The notes under the pieces are model-generated. The model was given only the letters and a program-made list of their open reading frames with translations, was not told the DNA's origin and made no database searches. A program made the position numbers and the translations under genes. From NCBI GenBank assembly GCA_964534275.1, contig CAZHQG010000013.1, positions 46,214-110,213 on the forward strand: DNA of 64,000 bases, read 5' to 3'. Below, piece by piece: positions 25,055-34,162 of the stretch. The stretch is from HRBIN30 sp964534275 (GTDB taxonomy: Bacteria; Desulfobacterota; Binatia; HRBIN30). Position 1 is the first letter of the stretch; every line of letters starts with the position of its first letter.

Positions 25055-25513
25055 CTACTTCTTCGGCTTGGTTGCCCGGGCAGCCGTCCCCTTCACCCGG
25101 GTTTTGGTAGCCGGTTTTTGCACTTTCTTCTGGGAGGCTGGCCGGGCTCGGCTTGGCTTGCGAGCCGCCGCTGCGGAAGAAAGGGGAGATACAACTTTGA
25201 GCCGCTTTTTTTCCGGCTTGGCGGCGCCAGTCGCCTTCTTCACCGGTCGCATCCTTTGGGCCGCAGCCCTCTCGAGTTGTGCCGTGACGTCCACCTGATA
25301 CTTGACTTTGCTGGCTAGCTGCCCGAACAAAATGCCCAACTTGTCCCAATCTTCACTGGCGAGCGCTTCGTTCATGCGTTGCTGGTGATCTTCGAGGTAC
25401 GTCAGACGGTACCGCTTTCCACCCACGTCCACCGTTGACGGAACCACTCGCTTGGCGCGGACCACCCGGACAATTTCCTGCAGGATTTCCTTATCCAGCG
25501 GGGTGATCGTCAA
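25055..25513 (-). CDS. Small hypothetical protein with Lys/Ala/Pro-rich histone-like tail
   Basis: 152 residues from a TTG at 25513, with GGGAG 11 bases before it. Residues 1-90 look folded: a helical start (DKEILQEIVRVVRAKR), then 'VDVGGKRYRLTYLEDHQQRMNEAL'. The last ~60 residues are a low-complexity basic tail (KKATGAAKPEKKR, KPSRARPASQKKVQKPATKT), like histone H1-type bacterial DNA-binding proteins. No family is recognised for the N-terminal part. It lies 31 bases before the GT-C-like gene in the same direction. Nucleic-acid binding is inferred from the tail only. Confidence 0.75.
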   Translation of the reverse strand: MTITPLDKEILQEIVRVVRAKRVVPSTVDVGGKRYRLTYLEDHQQRMNEALASEDWDKLGILFGQLASKVKYQVDVTAQLERAAAQRMRPVKKATGAAKPEKKRLKVVSPLSSAAAARKPSRARPASQKKVQKPATKTRVKGTAARATKPKK

Positions 25514-26052
25514 CCTGCCATCTCCCTTCCAGCGTCCATAAAGACTCGCGGCACGTTTCGCCGCCTAGCACAAAAGGCCCGCGGGATAAAGCGAAAATAC
25601 GGTAAAGTTTCTCAGCCAGACTTGCCACGAACTCAACTTGCACCGCGTGATGGGCCGAACAGTAGTTGCTCAGCACTCAAAAAATGTACCGAAACCAAAG
25701 CCAAGGACCGGGATTCCGAAAGCCGTGCTTGGCCCCCGACCAGGTTGTGCTGCTCGTCGGTAGGGACACAGCGTTCTGACGGGCGCGCCCTAAACAGCCA
25801 CCCGCCCTGCGTGCTCCTCCTAACGGGAGTGCCCCGGCCCGCAGTGGAAGGGCAGCTGGAACGCCTGACGGCAGCAGCCTCTGGGGCGGAACCTAGGGGC
25901 GCCGACCATCGTATCGAGCTTATGCGCGACCTGAAGCGTTAAACGGCTGGGCAAAGGAACCTGCGGACCACAACCGAGGGGACGACCGGTTCGGGGATTG
26001 CAGAAGGCTTCGGTTGTCTAGCTAGCGACCGCGTCCGGGTGCTTCGATGGCG
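25514..26052. other. 539-base region without a recognisable gene
   Basis: Lies between the histone-tail gene and the DksA-type gene, both on the minus strand, so it must hold the promoter of the former. A plus-strand frame at 25622-25942 has no family features and no ribosome binding site. No hairpin, repeat or RNA gene stood out. Confidence 0.5.
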
Positions 26053-26418
26053 CTATGAGTGCCCCGGCCTGCGCTCCAACTCCTCTTGTTCGGCTTTGCA
26101 CACCACGCACAGCGTCGTTACGGGGCGCACCCGAAGCCGTTCGTAGCTAATCTCTCCTCCGCACGACTCGCACACTCCATAATCGCCCGCGGCGATACGA
26201 GCCAGCGCTTCGTCGATTTTCAGCAAGAGCTTGCGTTCGCGGTCTCGCACCCGCAGCACCGAGATGTGGTTCGCTTCGATCGACGCACGATCGCTCGGGT
26301 CGGGAGTGTTTTCTTGGTCCGCGTTCAGTCCTCCCACCGTTCGGCTCGCATCCACCAGAATCTCCTGCCGCCGCTGCAGCAGGAGTGCTTTCAAAGTTGC
26401 CAGTTGCTCCTCAGTCAC
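26053..26418 (-). CDS. DksA/TraR-family zinc finger transcription regulator
   Basis: 121 residues from a GTG at 26418, preceded by AAGGTGGGAG; the frame can be extended to a TTG at 26511, but those residues do not resemble the family. A helical hairpin comes first (EEQLATLKALLLQRRQEIL), then an acidic linker with 'DPSDRASIE'. The C4 zinc finger follows: 'CESCGGEISYERLRVRP' and then 'CVVCK'. 'GDYGVCESCGGEI' is the family hallmark. DksA-like proteins enter the RNA polymerase secondary channel and modulate transcription with ppGpp. Whether this one is DksA or a short paralogue is open. Confidence 0.9.
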   Translation of the reverse strand: MTEEQLATLKALLLQRRQEILVDASRTVGGLNADQENTPDPSDRASIEANHISVLRVRDRERKLLLKIDEALARIAAGDYGVCESCGGEISYERLRVRPVTTLCVVCKAEQEELERRPGHS

Positions 26419-26878
26419 CGCTCCCACCTTACTGCAGAAAAGTGGCTTCGCCTGTACCACCTCCAAGTACGTCAGTAAAGCGCTCGTCCTCGTCCAGGTG
26501 GCTCGTGCCAACAGCGCGTGGCGCGCCGGTGCGAAAGCCTTGTTCCTCGCGCGGTGCTCTCAGTCTACCCCTTCCCATGTTTGCCCGCGCGAAGCGCTGG
26601 GGGCGACAAGCAAACGCACCCTTGGTAGAGCTGTGCCGCTCCGAGGGCGGCGGGTACGTACGAGTGAGAGTTCCACGATCATGCCGAGGCTGTGCAGCCA
26701 GATTTTTTTGAGGCCGAAGCCCCCATTCTGCGGTCGAGCTTACACCGCGCCAGGATCGCTGCCTCGCGCGCGTGTCTCTGGTGTGAAGTCCCACACGCTC
26801 CTCGGGCTCGTCATGCACTGCCCCACGGAAAATTCCGTGGGGCCTAGCTCGCGCAGGCGCGCGGGGCCGTGGCCGAGT
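26419..26878. other. 460-base region with a perfect inverted repeat only
   Basis: Between the DksA-type gene and the 3' end of dxr, both on the minus strand. Apart from the inverted repeat at 26821-26842, I see no gene: open frames are Arg/Ser/Pro-rich and lack ribosome binding sites. The promoter of the DksA-type gene must lie here. Confidence 0.5.
26821..26842 (-). terminator. Perfect 10-base-stem inverted repeat downstream of dxr
   Basis: CCCCACGGAA / TTCCGTGGGG with a two-base centre, 37 bases after the dxr stop. It has the strength of a terminator stem but no T-run on either side. It could be a Rho-dependent pause or 3' stabilising hairpin, or a binding site for a dimeric protein. Confidence 0.5.
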
Positions 26879-28051
26879 TCAACGCGCCGGCGAGACGCCC
26901 GCAGCGATCCGCTGTTGGGCTTCCGATCGCGCCCACCGGTCGGCTTGGAGGACCACGTCGAGCGTATCGACTTCCATGGGGACGTGGGATTCCATGACAG
27001 CCCGCAAGAGGCGCGGGATGTCGGAAAATTTGAGCTTACCCTCGAGGAACGCGGCAACCGCTTCTTCGTTTGCAGCGTTCAGCACCGCCGGGGCGGTTCC
27101 GCCGCGAGCCAAGGCTTCGTAAGCCAGTGCGAGGCACGGAAACCGATCGACATCGGGCGACACGAATTCCAACGTTCCGGCTTTAGCCAAGTCGAGGCGA
27201 GGGAGGTGCTGCAATGGCAGGCGTTCTGGATACCCGAGGACGTATGCAATGGGAATCGACATGTCCGGCACGCCCAGTTGAGCAAGGAAAGACCCGTCAA
27301 TGTACTCCACCAATGAGTGCACGATGCTCTGCGGATGAATGACAACGTCGATTTGCTCCGGTGCGAACCCAAAGAGCCAGTGCGCTTCGATCACTTCGAG
27401 GCCCTTGTTCATCAGCGTTGCAGAGTCGATGGTAATTTTTGCTCCCATCTTCCAGGTGGGATGCTGCAACGCCTCCCGGGGCGTCACATGTTCGAGTTGC
27501 GCTTTGGGCGTGCGTAAAAAGGGCCCTCCAGAAGCGGTGAGCACCAGTCGCCGCACGTCCTCTCTTCGATGCCCATGCAAGGCCTGGAAGATCGCGTTGT
27601 GCTCACTGTCCAGTGGCCACACGGTGGCACCGCACTCCTGGGCTCTCTTCGTCACGAGCGCTCCCGCGGCAACCAAGACTTCCTTGTTCGCCAGGCCCAC
27701 CGCCTTGCCGCGTTCCACTGCGCGTAAGGTGGGGACGAGTCCGAGGGCGCCTACTAGGGCGGATATCACCAAGTCCGCCTCTGGGAGTGTCGCACACTGT
27801 TCGAGCCCCGCGGGCCCATGCACGACTTCTCCCCGGAAGCCCCCGAGTCGTTCGCGCAATTCCTTGGCTGCTTCTGGATTGCCGACAGCTACGACGCGGG
27901 GCTGAAACCGACGCGCCTGTTCGGCCAGCAGTTCTACCTTCGACCCGCCGGCAATACCGACGACCTGGAATTTTTCGGGGAAACGTTCGACCACGCTTAA
28001 CGTGGTCACCCCAATCGACCCAGTAGAACCAAGGATGACCAAACGCTTCAT
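26879..28051 (-). CDS. dxr: 1-deoxy-D-xylulose 5-phosphate reductoisomerase
   Basis: 390 residues, the family length. The NADPH-binding start 'LVILGSTGSIGVTTLSVV', 'ALVGALGL', 'LANKEVLVAAGALV', the metal/substrate motif 'PLDSEHNAIFQ', the flexible loop 'PTWKMGAKITIDSATLMNKGLEVIEAHWLF' (given here as the recognised region) and 'HPQSIVHSLVEYIDGS' are all present. It converts DXP to MEP, the first committed step of the non-mevalonate isoprenoid route. It lies 112 bases downstream of nadB on the same strand. The usual neighbours (cdsA, rseP) are not here. Confidence 0.97.
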   Translation of the reverse strand: MKRLVILGSTGSIGVTTLSVVERFPEKFQVVGIAGGSKVELLAEQARRFQPRVVAVGNPEAAKELRERLGGFRGEVVHGPAGLEQCATLPEADLVISALVGALGLVPTLRAVERGKAVGLANKEVLVAAGALVTKRAQECGATVWPLDSEHNAIFQALHGHRREDVRRLVLTASGGPFLRTPKAQLEHVTPREALQHPTWKMGAKITIDSATLMNKGLEVIEAHWLFGFAPEQIDVVIHPQSIVHSLVEYIDGSFLAQLGVPDMSIPIAYVLGYPERLPLQHLPRLDLAKAGTLEFVSPDVDRFPCLALAYEALARGGTAPAVLNAANEEAVAAFLEGKLKFSDIPRLLRAVMESHVPMEVDTLDVVLQADRWARSEAQQRIAAGVSPAR

Positions 28052-28163
28052 CGTCGGCGTCCCGCTGCCTATCTCTGCTTCACCGAGGGTTTTTCTCCCC
28101 TTGCCGTATAAACAAGGTGGAGATCTGTTTCAGCCATGTGCACCACACTCAGACGAGATGACC

Positions 28164-29783
28164 TCAACATACGTCGCACTCAAAAGGCTCTCCCGGAACC
28201 AGAACGGTGTCTTTTTTCCAATGCGCATCGTCGGTGCTGGGATAGTCAATGTTGTAGTGGAGGCCACGACTTTCCTTGCGCAGAATTGCGGACTGGATGA
28301 TCAACTCTGCGACGAGCGCGATGTTGCGGAGTTCGATCAGGTCCGCTGTGACCAGAAAATCCCAGTAGTATTGCTCGATTTCCTCCTGCAGGAGTCGGAT
28401 CCGCTTGTACGCACGGGCCAGCCGGCGATTCGAGCGTACGATCCCGACGTAGTTCCACATCGTGCGACGAACCTCGTCCCAGTTTTGGGTGACCACAACC
28501 ATCTCGTCGCTGTTTACTGCCTGGCCGGGATTCCACTCCGGCAGCTCTGCAAGCTGTTCGCGGTCTCGGCTCACCGAGTCTGCTGCTGCAAGTGCCGCCC
28601 GATGCCCAAACACCAGAGCCTCCAGTAACGAATTCGAGGCAAGGCGGTTGGCCCCGTGCAACCCCGTCATCGCAGTTTCCCCTGCGGCAAAGAGACGCCG
28701 CAACGGGGTAGCCCCATTCTGATCCGTGATCGCCCCACCGCAGCAGTAGTGTGCGGCAGGCACCACCGGGATCCACTCTTTGGTGATATCGATCCCAAAC
28801 TGTAGGCACCGTTCGTAGATCAACGGGAAGCGCTCCCGCACAAATGCGGGATCCCGGTGCGTGATGTCGAGGTAAACGCACTCGTAACCATGCACTTTCA
28901 TCTCGTTGTCGATCGCTCGTGCGACAATATCTCGGGGAGCCAGTTCTGCCCGGCGGTCGTACCGCTTCATGAACGGAGTACCATCCGGTGTACGCAAAAT
29001 CGCGCCTTCGCCTCGAAGCGCCTCGGAAATCAGGAACGATTTTGCCCGCGGGTGATACAAGCAAGTGGGGTGGAACTGAAAGAACTCCATGTTGGCGATC
29101 GGCACACCGGCTCGGTACGCCATCGCAATTCCGTCACCTGTGGCCACGTCAGGATTGCTCGTGTACAGATACACTTTGCCTGCTCCACCAGTTGCAAGCA
29201 GTGTTGCTCTTGCCTGGAAGCGAACGATGTCACCGGTGGCGATGTCCAGGACGTAAGCACCCCAGCACTGCGGCTGGCGCACGCGGGGATCGAACTTCGC
29301 ATCGACCAACAAGTCGATCGCGAGGTGGCGTTCGAAAATCGCGATGTTTTCTTGCTCCCGCACCGCCGCAAGCAGCGCCCGCATGATTTCGTGCCCTGTG
29401 GCATCCGACGCGTGCAAAATCCGTCGATGACTGTGGCCGCCCTCTTGGCCTAAATCGTAATCTTGATCCGAGTCGTTCTTGGTGTCGAATCGAGTGCCTA
29501 AGCGAATCAGTTCTTGGACGCGCTCGGGACCTTCGCGCACGACAAGTTCTACGACGTCTTCGTGGCACAACCCTGCACCCGCGATGATGGTGTCACGAGC
29601 GTGATCGGCAAAAGAGTCTTCCCGACTCCAAACCGAGGCAATGCCTCCCTGGGCATATTCCGTTGCGCTTTCAGGCAACCGATCCTTTGTGACTACCGCA
29701 ACCCGACCATGAGGCGCCACCTTCAATGCGAAGGTCAAACCGGCCAGGCCGCTACCGATGACGAGGAAGTCGAACTCTTGCAC
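28164..29783 (-). CDS. nadB: L-aspartate oxidase
   Basis: 539 residues. FAD-binding 'FLVIGSGLAGLTFALKVA' leads the protein; 'TEYAQGGIASV' and 'HSHRRILHASDATGHEI' are typical of NadB rather than of fumarate reductase or succinate dehydrogenase. 'GEGAILRTPDG', 'PAAHYCCGGAITD' and 'ANRLASNSLLEALVFG' are also conserved. It oxidises L-aspartate to iminoaspartate in NAD synthesis. nadA and nadC are not nearby. The C-terminal helical domain ends in Cys-Asp-Val-Cys. Confidence 0.96.
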   Translation of the reverse strand: MQEFDFLVIGSGLAGLTFALKVAPHGRVAVVTKDRLPESATEYAQGGIASVWSREDSFADHARDTIIAGAGLCHEDVVELVVREGPERVQELIRLGTRFDTKNDSDQDYDLGQEGGHSHRRILHASDATGHEIMRALLAAVREQENIAIFERHLAIDLLVDAKFDPRVRQPQCWGAYVLDIATGDIVRFQARATLLATGGAGKVYLYTSNPDVATGDGIAMAYRAGVPIANMEFFQFHPTCLYHPRAKSFLISEALRGEGAILRTPDGTPFMKRYDRRAELAPRDIVARAIDNEMKVHGYECVYLDITHRDPAFVRERFPLIYERCLQFGIDITKEWIPVVPAAHYCCGGAITDQNGATPLRRLFAAGETAMTGLHGANRLASNSLLEALVFGHRAALAAADSVSRDREQLAELPEWNPGQAVNSDEMVVVTQNWDEVRRTMWNYVGIVRSNRRLARAYKRIRLLQEEIEQYYWDFLVTADLIELRNIALVAELIIQSAILRKESRGLHYNIDYPSTDDAHWKKDTVLVPGEPFECDVC

Positions 29784-30060
29784 AGGGCACCGCTTGTATC
29801 ACAGCCAACGAACTTTGCGCTACGGACAGTTCCGCGTGTGGTTCCTTCTGCCGAGTGCCTAAGATTTTTGTAGATCGGCTGCGCGAAACTACAGCAACAA
29901 GGGGTGCGGACTAGGAAGCCGTTGTAGTGAAGATGTGCGGAATGAACGAGGAAGCCCCTTTGCAGCATGGGGCCAGAAGAGCTCGCCGCGAATGATGAAC
30001 GTGGGTCTTGCGGCAGTGTCCCTGCTTCGGTAAGTGGCGGCCTGTTCTTCGGGATCTTTC

Positions 30061-30133
<73 letters not shown>

Positions 30134-30237
30134 TTTTTGTTTCAGGATCCCGCACGCGCGAGCATCAGTTATGGTTTAGCCCTCAAGGCCCGCGAGTCGC
30201 GTTTACGACCAGAACCCGCTCGCGGCGGCGCCGTCTG

Positions 30238-31386
30238 TCACGCAAGGCCCATTCTGCGGGCTATGATGACTTTCATGATTTCGTTGGTACCCGCGTAGAT
30301 CGTTTGTACGGCGGCGTCAGCGTAGTCCATCGCAATTGGATACTCCAACATGAAGCCGTAGCCGCCGTGAAGCTGGAGGCACTCGCTCGTGAGGCGCTTT
30401 TGAAGATCTGTGGTCCACCATTTGGCCATGCTCACTTCTTTGACAATGTCCTCGCCTCGGCAGTGAGCGACCAAGAGCTTATCGACGAACGCCTGACCGA
30501 TTTCTACCTCGGTGGCAAGCTCTGCGAGTTTGAACTGGGTATTTTGGAATGCCGCAATTGGCTGGCCGAAGGCACGTCGCTGCCGCACATATTCGATGGT
30601 GTCGTCTAAAGCCCGGCGACACGACGCAACCGAGGCGACGGCGATGCACAGGCGTTCTTGTTGCAGCTTTTCCATGAGCATCCGGAAGCCCTGCCCTTCC
30701 TGGCCGAGTAGATTTTCTGCCGGCACGACGCAGTCCTCGAACGCCAGCTCGCTGGTGTCCTGCCCGCGAAGTCCCAGTTTGTCCAACTTCCGACCACGCC
30801 GAAAACCAGGGCTCGTCGCTTCTACGAGGAACAAGCTAATCCCACGGTGGGGAGGCACAGCGGTTGGATCGGTTTTGGCGACCACGATGAACAAGTCGGC
30901 AATTTGCCCATTGGAAATGAAGGTTTTGGCGCCGTTTAAGATGTAGTGATCTCCCCTCCTTTCAGCTCGGGTTTGGATGGCTGCCAAGTCGGAACCAGCT
31001 CCGGGTTCGGTCATGGCAATGCCGAGGATGAGTTCACCACGAATGGCCGGCACCAAATATTTTCGTTTCTGCTGTTCGGTCCCGTACGTGGTCAGGTACG
31101 GCATACAGATATCCGAGTGCAGCGAGATCATCATTGCGTGCGCCCGCAAGTACGCCATCTCCTCCATCACGATCGCGTCGAAGAGAAAATCTCCCCCACC
31201 GCCACCGTACTCGACGGGCTGACTCGCGCCGAGAAAGCCCGCCTCCCCTGCCAGACGCCAGGTCTCGCGGTCGCTCATCCCCTGTTGGTTCCACACGGGG
31301 ATCTTGGGTACGATTTCTCGCTCGGCAAAACGGCGAAATTGCTCACGAAACAGTTCGTGCTCGGAAGAAAAAATATCGCGGCGCAT
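30238..31386 (-). CDS. Acyl-CoA dehydrogenase, long-chain (ACADL) type
   Basis: 382 residues from the ATG at 31386 (MRRDIFSSEHELF). FAD/substrate motifs 'AMTEPGAGSDLAAIQT' and 'LNGAKTFISNG' are intact. The site that holds the catalytic Glu in short/medium-chain enzymes (Tyr-Glu-Gly-Thr) reads 'YAGTNEIMK'. The alternative base used by long-chain and isovaleryl enzymes is present instead, in 'LQQERLCIA' (Glu244). This and the ending 'HGGYGFMLEYPIA...' place it with LCAD. It catalyses alpha-beta desaturation of acyl-CoA with electron transfer flavoprotein. It lies 56 bases after the patatin gene on the same strand; a shared lipid-degradation role is possible. Confidence 0.95.
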   Translation of the reverse strand: MRRDIFSSEHELFREQFRRFAEREIVPKIPVWNQQGMSDRETWRLAGEAGFLGASQPVEYGGGGGDFLFDAIVMEEMAYLRAHAMMISLHSDICMPYLTTYGTEQQKRKYLVPAIRGELILGIAMTEPGAGSDLAAIQTRAERRGDHYILNGAKTFISNGQIADLFIVVAKTDPTAVPPHRGISLFLVEATSPGFRRGRKLDKLGLRGQDTSELAFEDCVVPAENLLGQEGQGFRMLMEKLQQERLCIAVASVASCRRALDDTIEYVRQRRAFGQPIAAFQNTQFKLAELATEVEIGQAFVDKLLVAHCRGEDIVKEVSMAKWWTTDLQKRLTSECLQLHGGYGFMLEYPIAMDYADAAVQTIYAGTNEIMKVIIARRMGLA

Positions 31387-31442
31387 GGTGGCAATCCTTA
31401 GCGTGTGTGGTCGACAGTGATCATGGTTTCGTCCGATTGAAC

Positions 31443-32615
31443 CTAGGCTGCCACCCCTGCGGGCGCTTCCTCCAAATGGTCCAAACGGGGACCAGCTTCC
31501 AGCCATACCTCAGCCGCACGGAGACCAGCCTCGTACATTTGATGCAGCACCGCGCGGTCGAAGTATAGATACGACCCGGCGTTGAACACGCCGTCGCGCG
31601 CTGGCCGAACTGCTTCGTAGAGTTTCACAGCGCGGTAGGTCCCTGGGTCGAGAGCGGCTAAGCGGTTCCGTTCGAGCAGGAGCTTACGGTCTACGTTGTA
31701 TGCGTTTTCGAGCAGGCTATCCACGGTTCGTTCCACCGCGCGACCAAAGTGCGCGAGCGGTTCCGCTCCGGGCTCGGCCGGTTCGGTCACCAATACGGGC
31801 ACGATCTCATCTGCCCCTAAGGCGACTACTGGCGCCAGTGGAGTGTTGACGAGCAATCCCCCGTCCCACAGCAGGTGGGGGCCAATGCGAATCGGAGGGA
31901 ACAGCAAAGGAATTGCGCAACTTGCCATGATCATGTCCACCGTGATTGCGTCCACGATATGGTAATCCGGCGGCCGCGTGAGCGGCGTGGCGTGCGTCAC
32001 GAACCGAACGACGCGGCCGCTATGGGCGTCCACCGTGTTGATTGCCAGCCGCACGCGATCGGTAGGCACCGTTTCACCACCGAGTGCTTGCACGAGTCGC
32101 TCCCGCAACGCCGAAGTGTCAGCGAGGAAGGGCTCCTGGATGCCGGAGAGGAAGTCACTCACTAGGTCGAACCGTACCGCCAGAATGTACTCGATCAGCA
32201 AGGCGGTAAGGTCGCCCGGACGTGGTGGGAAGTGATTCTTGGCCCGCTGCCACAAGTAACGCCAGCGTCGGCTGGGGACGAGCAGGCGAGCCCCTTCTTT
32301 GATGAGCAGCTCGAGGAGGGTGCGGCCCGCCGTGAAGAAAAAACGAGCGCTTGCGGTTGCGGGCGGATCGTCACCGATCGAATGCCAAAACTCCAGCATC
32401 TCCTTGGGCGAGCGGCCAGCAGCAATGAGAGCTGCGTTAATTGCTCCTGCAGAGGTGCCAGAAATTGCGGCGGGGCCCTCCGCGAAGCGAGGGTCCGTAA
32501 GCAATTTTTCATACACTCCCACTTGAAAAACTCCGCGGGCTCCTCCGCCAGACAAAACCATCCCGATAGAGCGCCGCCTCTTGCCGCGTGCCGAATCCCG
32601 CCGTTTCACCGCCAT
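31443..32615 (-). CDS. Patatin-like phospholipase
   Basis: 390 residues. It has the anion hole 'SGGGARGVFQ', the nucleophile elbow Gly-Thr-Ser-Ala-Gly with Ser55, and the second catalytic residue Asp251 in 'WDGGLLVNTPL'. It lacks a signal peptide, and the N-terminus is strongly basic (KRRDSARGKRRR). Members hydrolyse acyl esters of phospholipids or neutral lipids. It is followed by the acyl-CoA dehydrogenase gene, which suggests release then oxidation of acyl chains; that link is inference. Substrate is unknown. Confidence 0.93.
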   Translation of the reverse strand: MAVKRRDSARGKRRRSIGMVLSGGGARGVFQVGVYEKLLTDPRFAEGPAAISGTSAGAINAALIAAGRSPKEMLEFWHSIGDDPPATASARFFFTAGRTLLELLIKEGARLLVPSRRWRYLWQRAKNHFPPRPGDLTALLIEYILAVRFDLVSDFLSGIQEPFLADTSALRERLVQALGGETVPTDRVRLAINTVDAHSGRVVRFVTHATPLTRPPDYHIVDAITVDMIMASCAIPLLFPPIRIGPHLLWDGGLLVNTPLAPVVALGADEIVPVLVTEPAEPGAEPLAHFGRAVERTVDSLLENAYNVDRKLLLERNRLAALDPGTYRAVKLYEAVRPARDGVFNAGSYLYFDRAVLHQMYEAGLRAAEVWLEAGPRLDHLEEAPAGVAA

Positions 32616-33075
32616 CTCCTCACCTCACCGACCCAACTTCTAACGGTTCTCGCCGAATTGCAACTCCACGCAACAAATTGTCGTATTTGTGCGCTACAGG
32701 CGCGTGCATGCGCCCTGATCCAAGCCTCGGGTGAATCCGGCTCTCTCCTACGCGATTGCCAACTTGTGCGGGCTCGCTGTGTTGTCTTGCCCGAAGCATG
32801 GCGATCGCAGAATGGAGCGCGGTCGCTTCGAAGTCATTTCTCTGCCTCTGCCTCCGTGCGGTTGAAACCCCTGCGTTTGCAGGCGAGGCGCGTCCTGCCC
32901 AAAGAGAAGGGAGCGTGTTTTTCTAAGTCCCTCGCAATGATGGACGCCGGCGGGTTCCTGGGCCGGTGTGTTTCGCGAACACGCAGCTCAAGATCGAGCC
33001 GCTGGCAAAGCCCCCGGACGAAACACTGCCGACGGACTCGCCAAGCTGGGCGGTCCAGCATTTGTGGGGCAGTGT
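32616..33075. other. 460-base region without a gene, containing a near-palindrome
   Basis: Between the patatin start and the end of the deoxyhypusine-synthase homologue. Its only notable element is a 15-base near-palindrome at 32968-32982 (GTGTTTCGCGAACAC). It may serve as terminator of the gene upstream or operator for patatin. Open frames here look non-coding. Confidence 0.45.
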
Positions 33076-34056
33076 TTACCAGCCCAGCACCCAGGCAAAA
33101 ATGAGCGGGGCGACAATCGTAGCGTCGCTCTCCACGATAAACCGTGGAGTGTCGACCCCTAACTTGCCCCAAGTGATTTTTTCGTTCGGCACCGCTCCGG
33201 AGTAGGAACCGTAGCTGGTGGTCGAGTCGCTGATCTGGCAGAAATAGGCCCACAAGGGAGTGTCGCGCCGCCCCAAATCTTGGTGAAGCATCGGAACGAC
33301 GCAAATTGGGAAATCCCCGGCGATGCCACCCCCAATTTGGAAGAAACCAATCCCTGGGGGCGTGGCATTCCGCAAGTACCAGTCAGCCAGCCACACCATG
33401 TACTCGATCCCTGAGCGCACGATGTCAGGTTGCAGCTCACGCTTGATCACGTACGCAGCGAAAATGTTGCCCGTCGTCGAGTCTTCCCAGCCTGGAACCA
33501 CCAGAGGGATGTTGTGTTCGGCTGCCGCGACCACCCAGGAGTCCCGCGGATCGATCTCGTAGTAACGCTTCAGCTCCCCCGAAAGGATGAGTTGATAAAA
33601 GTACTCGTGCGGAAAGTACCGCTCCCCACGATCCTGCGCACGCTTCCATACGCGGAAGAGGTGTTGTTGGAGACGCCGAAACGCCTCTTCCTCGGGAATG
33701 CACGTATCGGTCACCCGGTTGTATTGCTGCTCGAGCAACGCCTGCTCGTCGGCCGGCGTGAGATCCCGGTAGTTGGGCACCCGCTTGTAGTGGGAGTGCG
33801 CAACTAGATTCATCACGTCTTCTTCGAGGTTCGCACCCGTGCACGAAATAATGTGCACCTTCTTTTGGCGGATCATTTCCGCCAAACTTTTTCCCAACTC
33901 GCCCGTGCTCATGGCGCCGGCAAGCGCCACCAACATTTTACCGCCACGGTCTACCAGGTCCGCGTAAGCACGTGCGGCATCCATCAACGCAGCCGCGTTG
34001 AAGTGCAAAAAATGGTGCTCCAAGAAGCGAGAAATCGGCCCACGGTCCTGTTTCAT
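33076..34056 (-). CDS. Deoxyhypusine synthase-family protein
   Basis: 326 residues. 'LVALAGAMSTGELGKSLAEMI', 'ISCTGANLEEDVMNL', 'NIPLVVPGWEDSTTGN' and 'IGGGIAGDFP' match the NAD-binding fold of deoxyhypusine synthase. The lysine that forms the enzyme-butylamine imine is present (Lys298 in 'NEKITWGKLGVD'). In eukaryotes and archaea the enzyme modifies eIF5A/aIF5A with spermidine. Bacteria lack that target, and bacterial homologues are thought to make homospermidine or other polyamine products or have unknown roles. It lies 106 bases downstream of the ccmEFH operon on the same strand. The reaction here is not determined by sequence. Confidence 0.92.
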   Translation of the reverse strand: MKQDRGPISRFLEHHFLHFNAAALMDAARAYADLVDRGGKMLVALAGAMSTGELGKSLAEMIRQKKVHIISCTGANLEEDVMNLVAHSHYKRVPNYRDLTPADEQALLEQQYNRVTDTCIPEEEAFRRLQQHLFRVWKRAQDRGERYFPHEYFYQLILSGELKRYYEIDPRDSWVVAAAEHNIPLVVPGWEDSTTGNIFAAYVIKRELQPDIVRSGIEYMVWLADWYLRNATPPGIGFFQIGGGIAGDFPICVVPMLHQDLGRRDTPLWAYFCQISDSTTSYGSYSGAVPNEKITWGKLGVDTPRFIVESDATIVAPLIFAWVLGW

Positions 34057-34162
34057 CGCAGCGCAAAGAATTGGTCAAACGAAAACCGAGATGCAAGTGG
34101 CGAGGAGGAAAAATCCGAACTTCCAGCCCCAGGGAGGACGCGCCTCGGTTTGCGATCGAGGG

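Noticed and set aside
30238..31386. Catalytically dead acyl-CoA dehydrogenase because of YAGT instead of YEGT
   Set aside because: The alternative catalytic Glu of long-chain type enzymes is present in LQQERL.
33076..34056. True eIF5A-modifying deoxyhypusine synthase
   Set aside because: The context is bacterial and no eIF5A-like gene is in the window; only family membership can be claimed.
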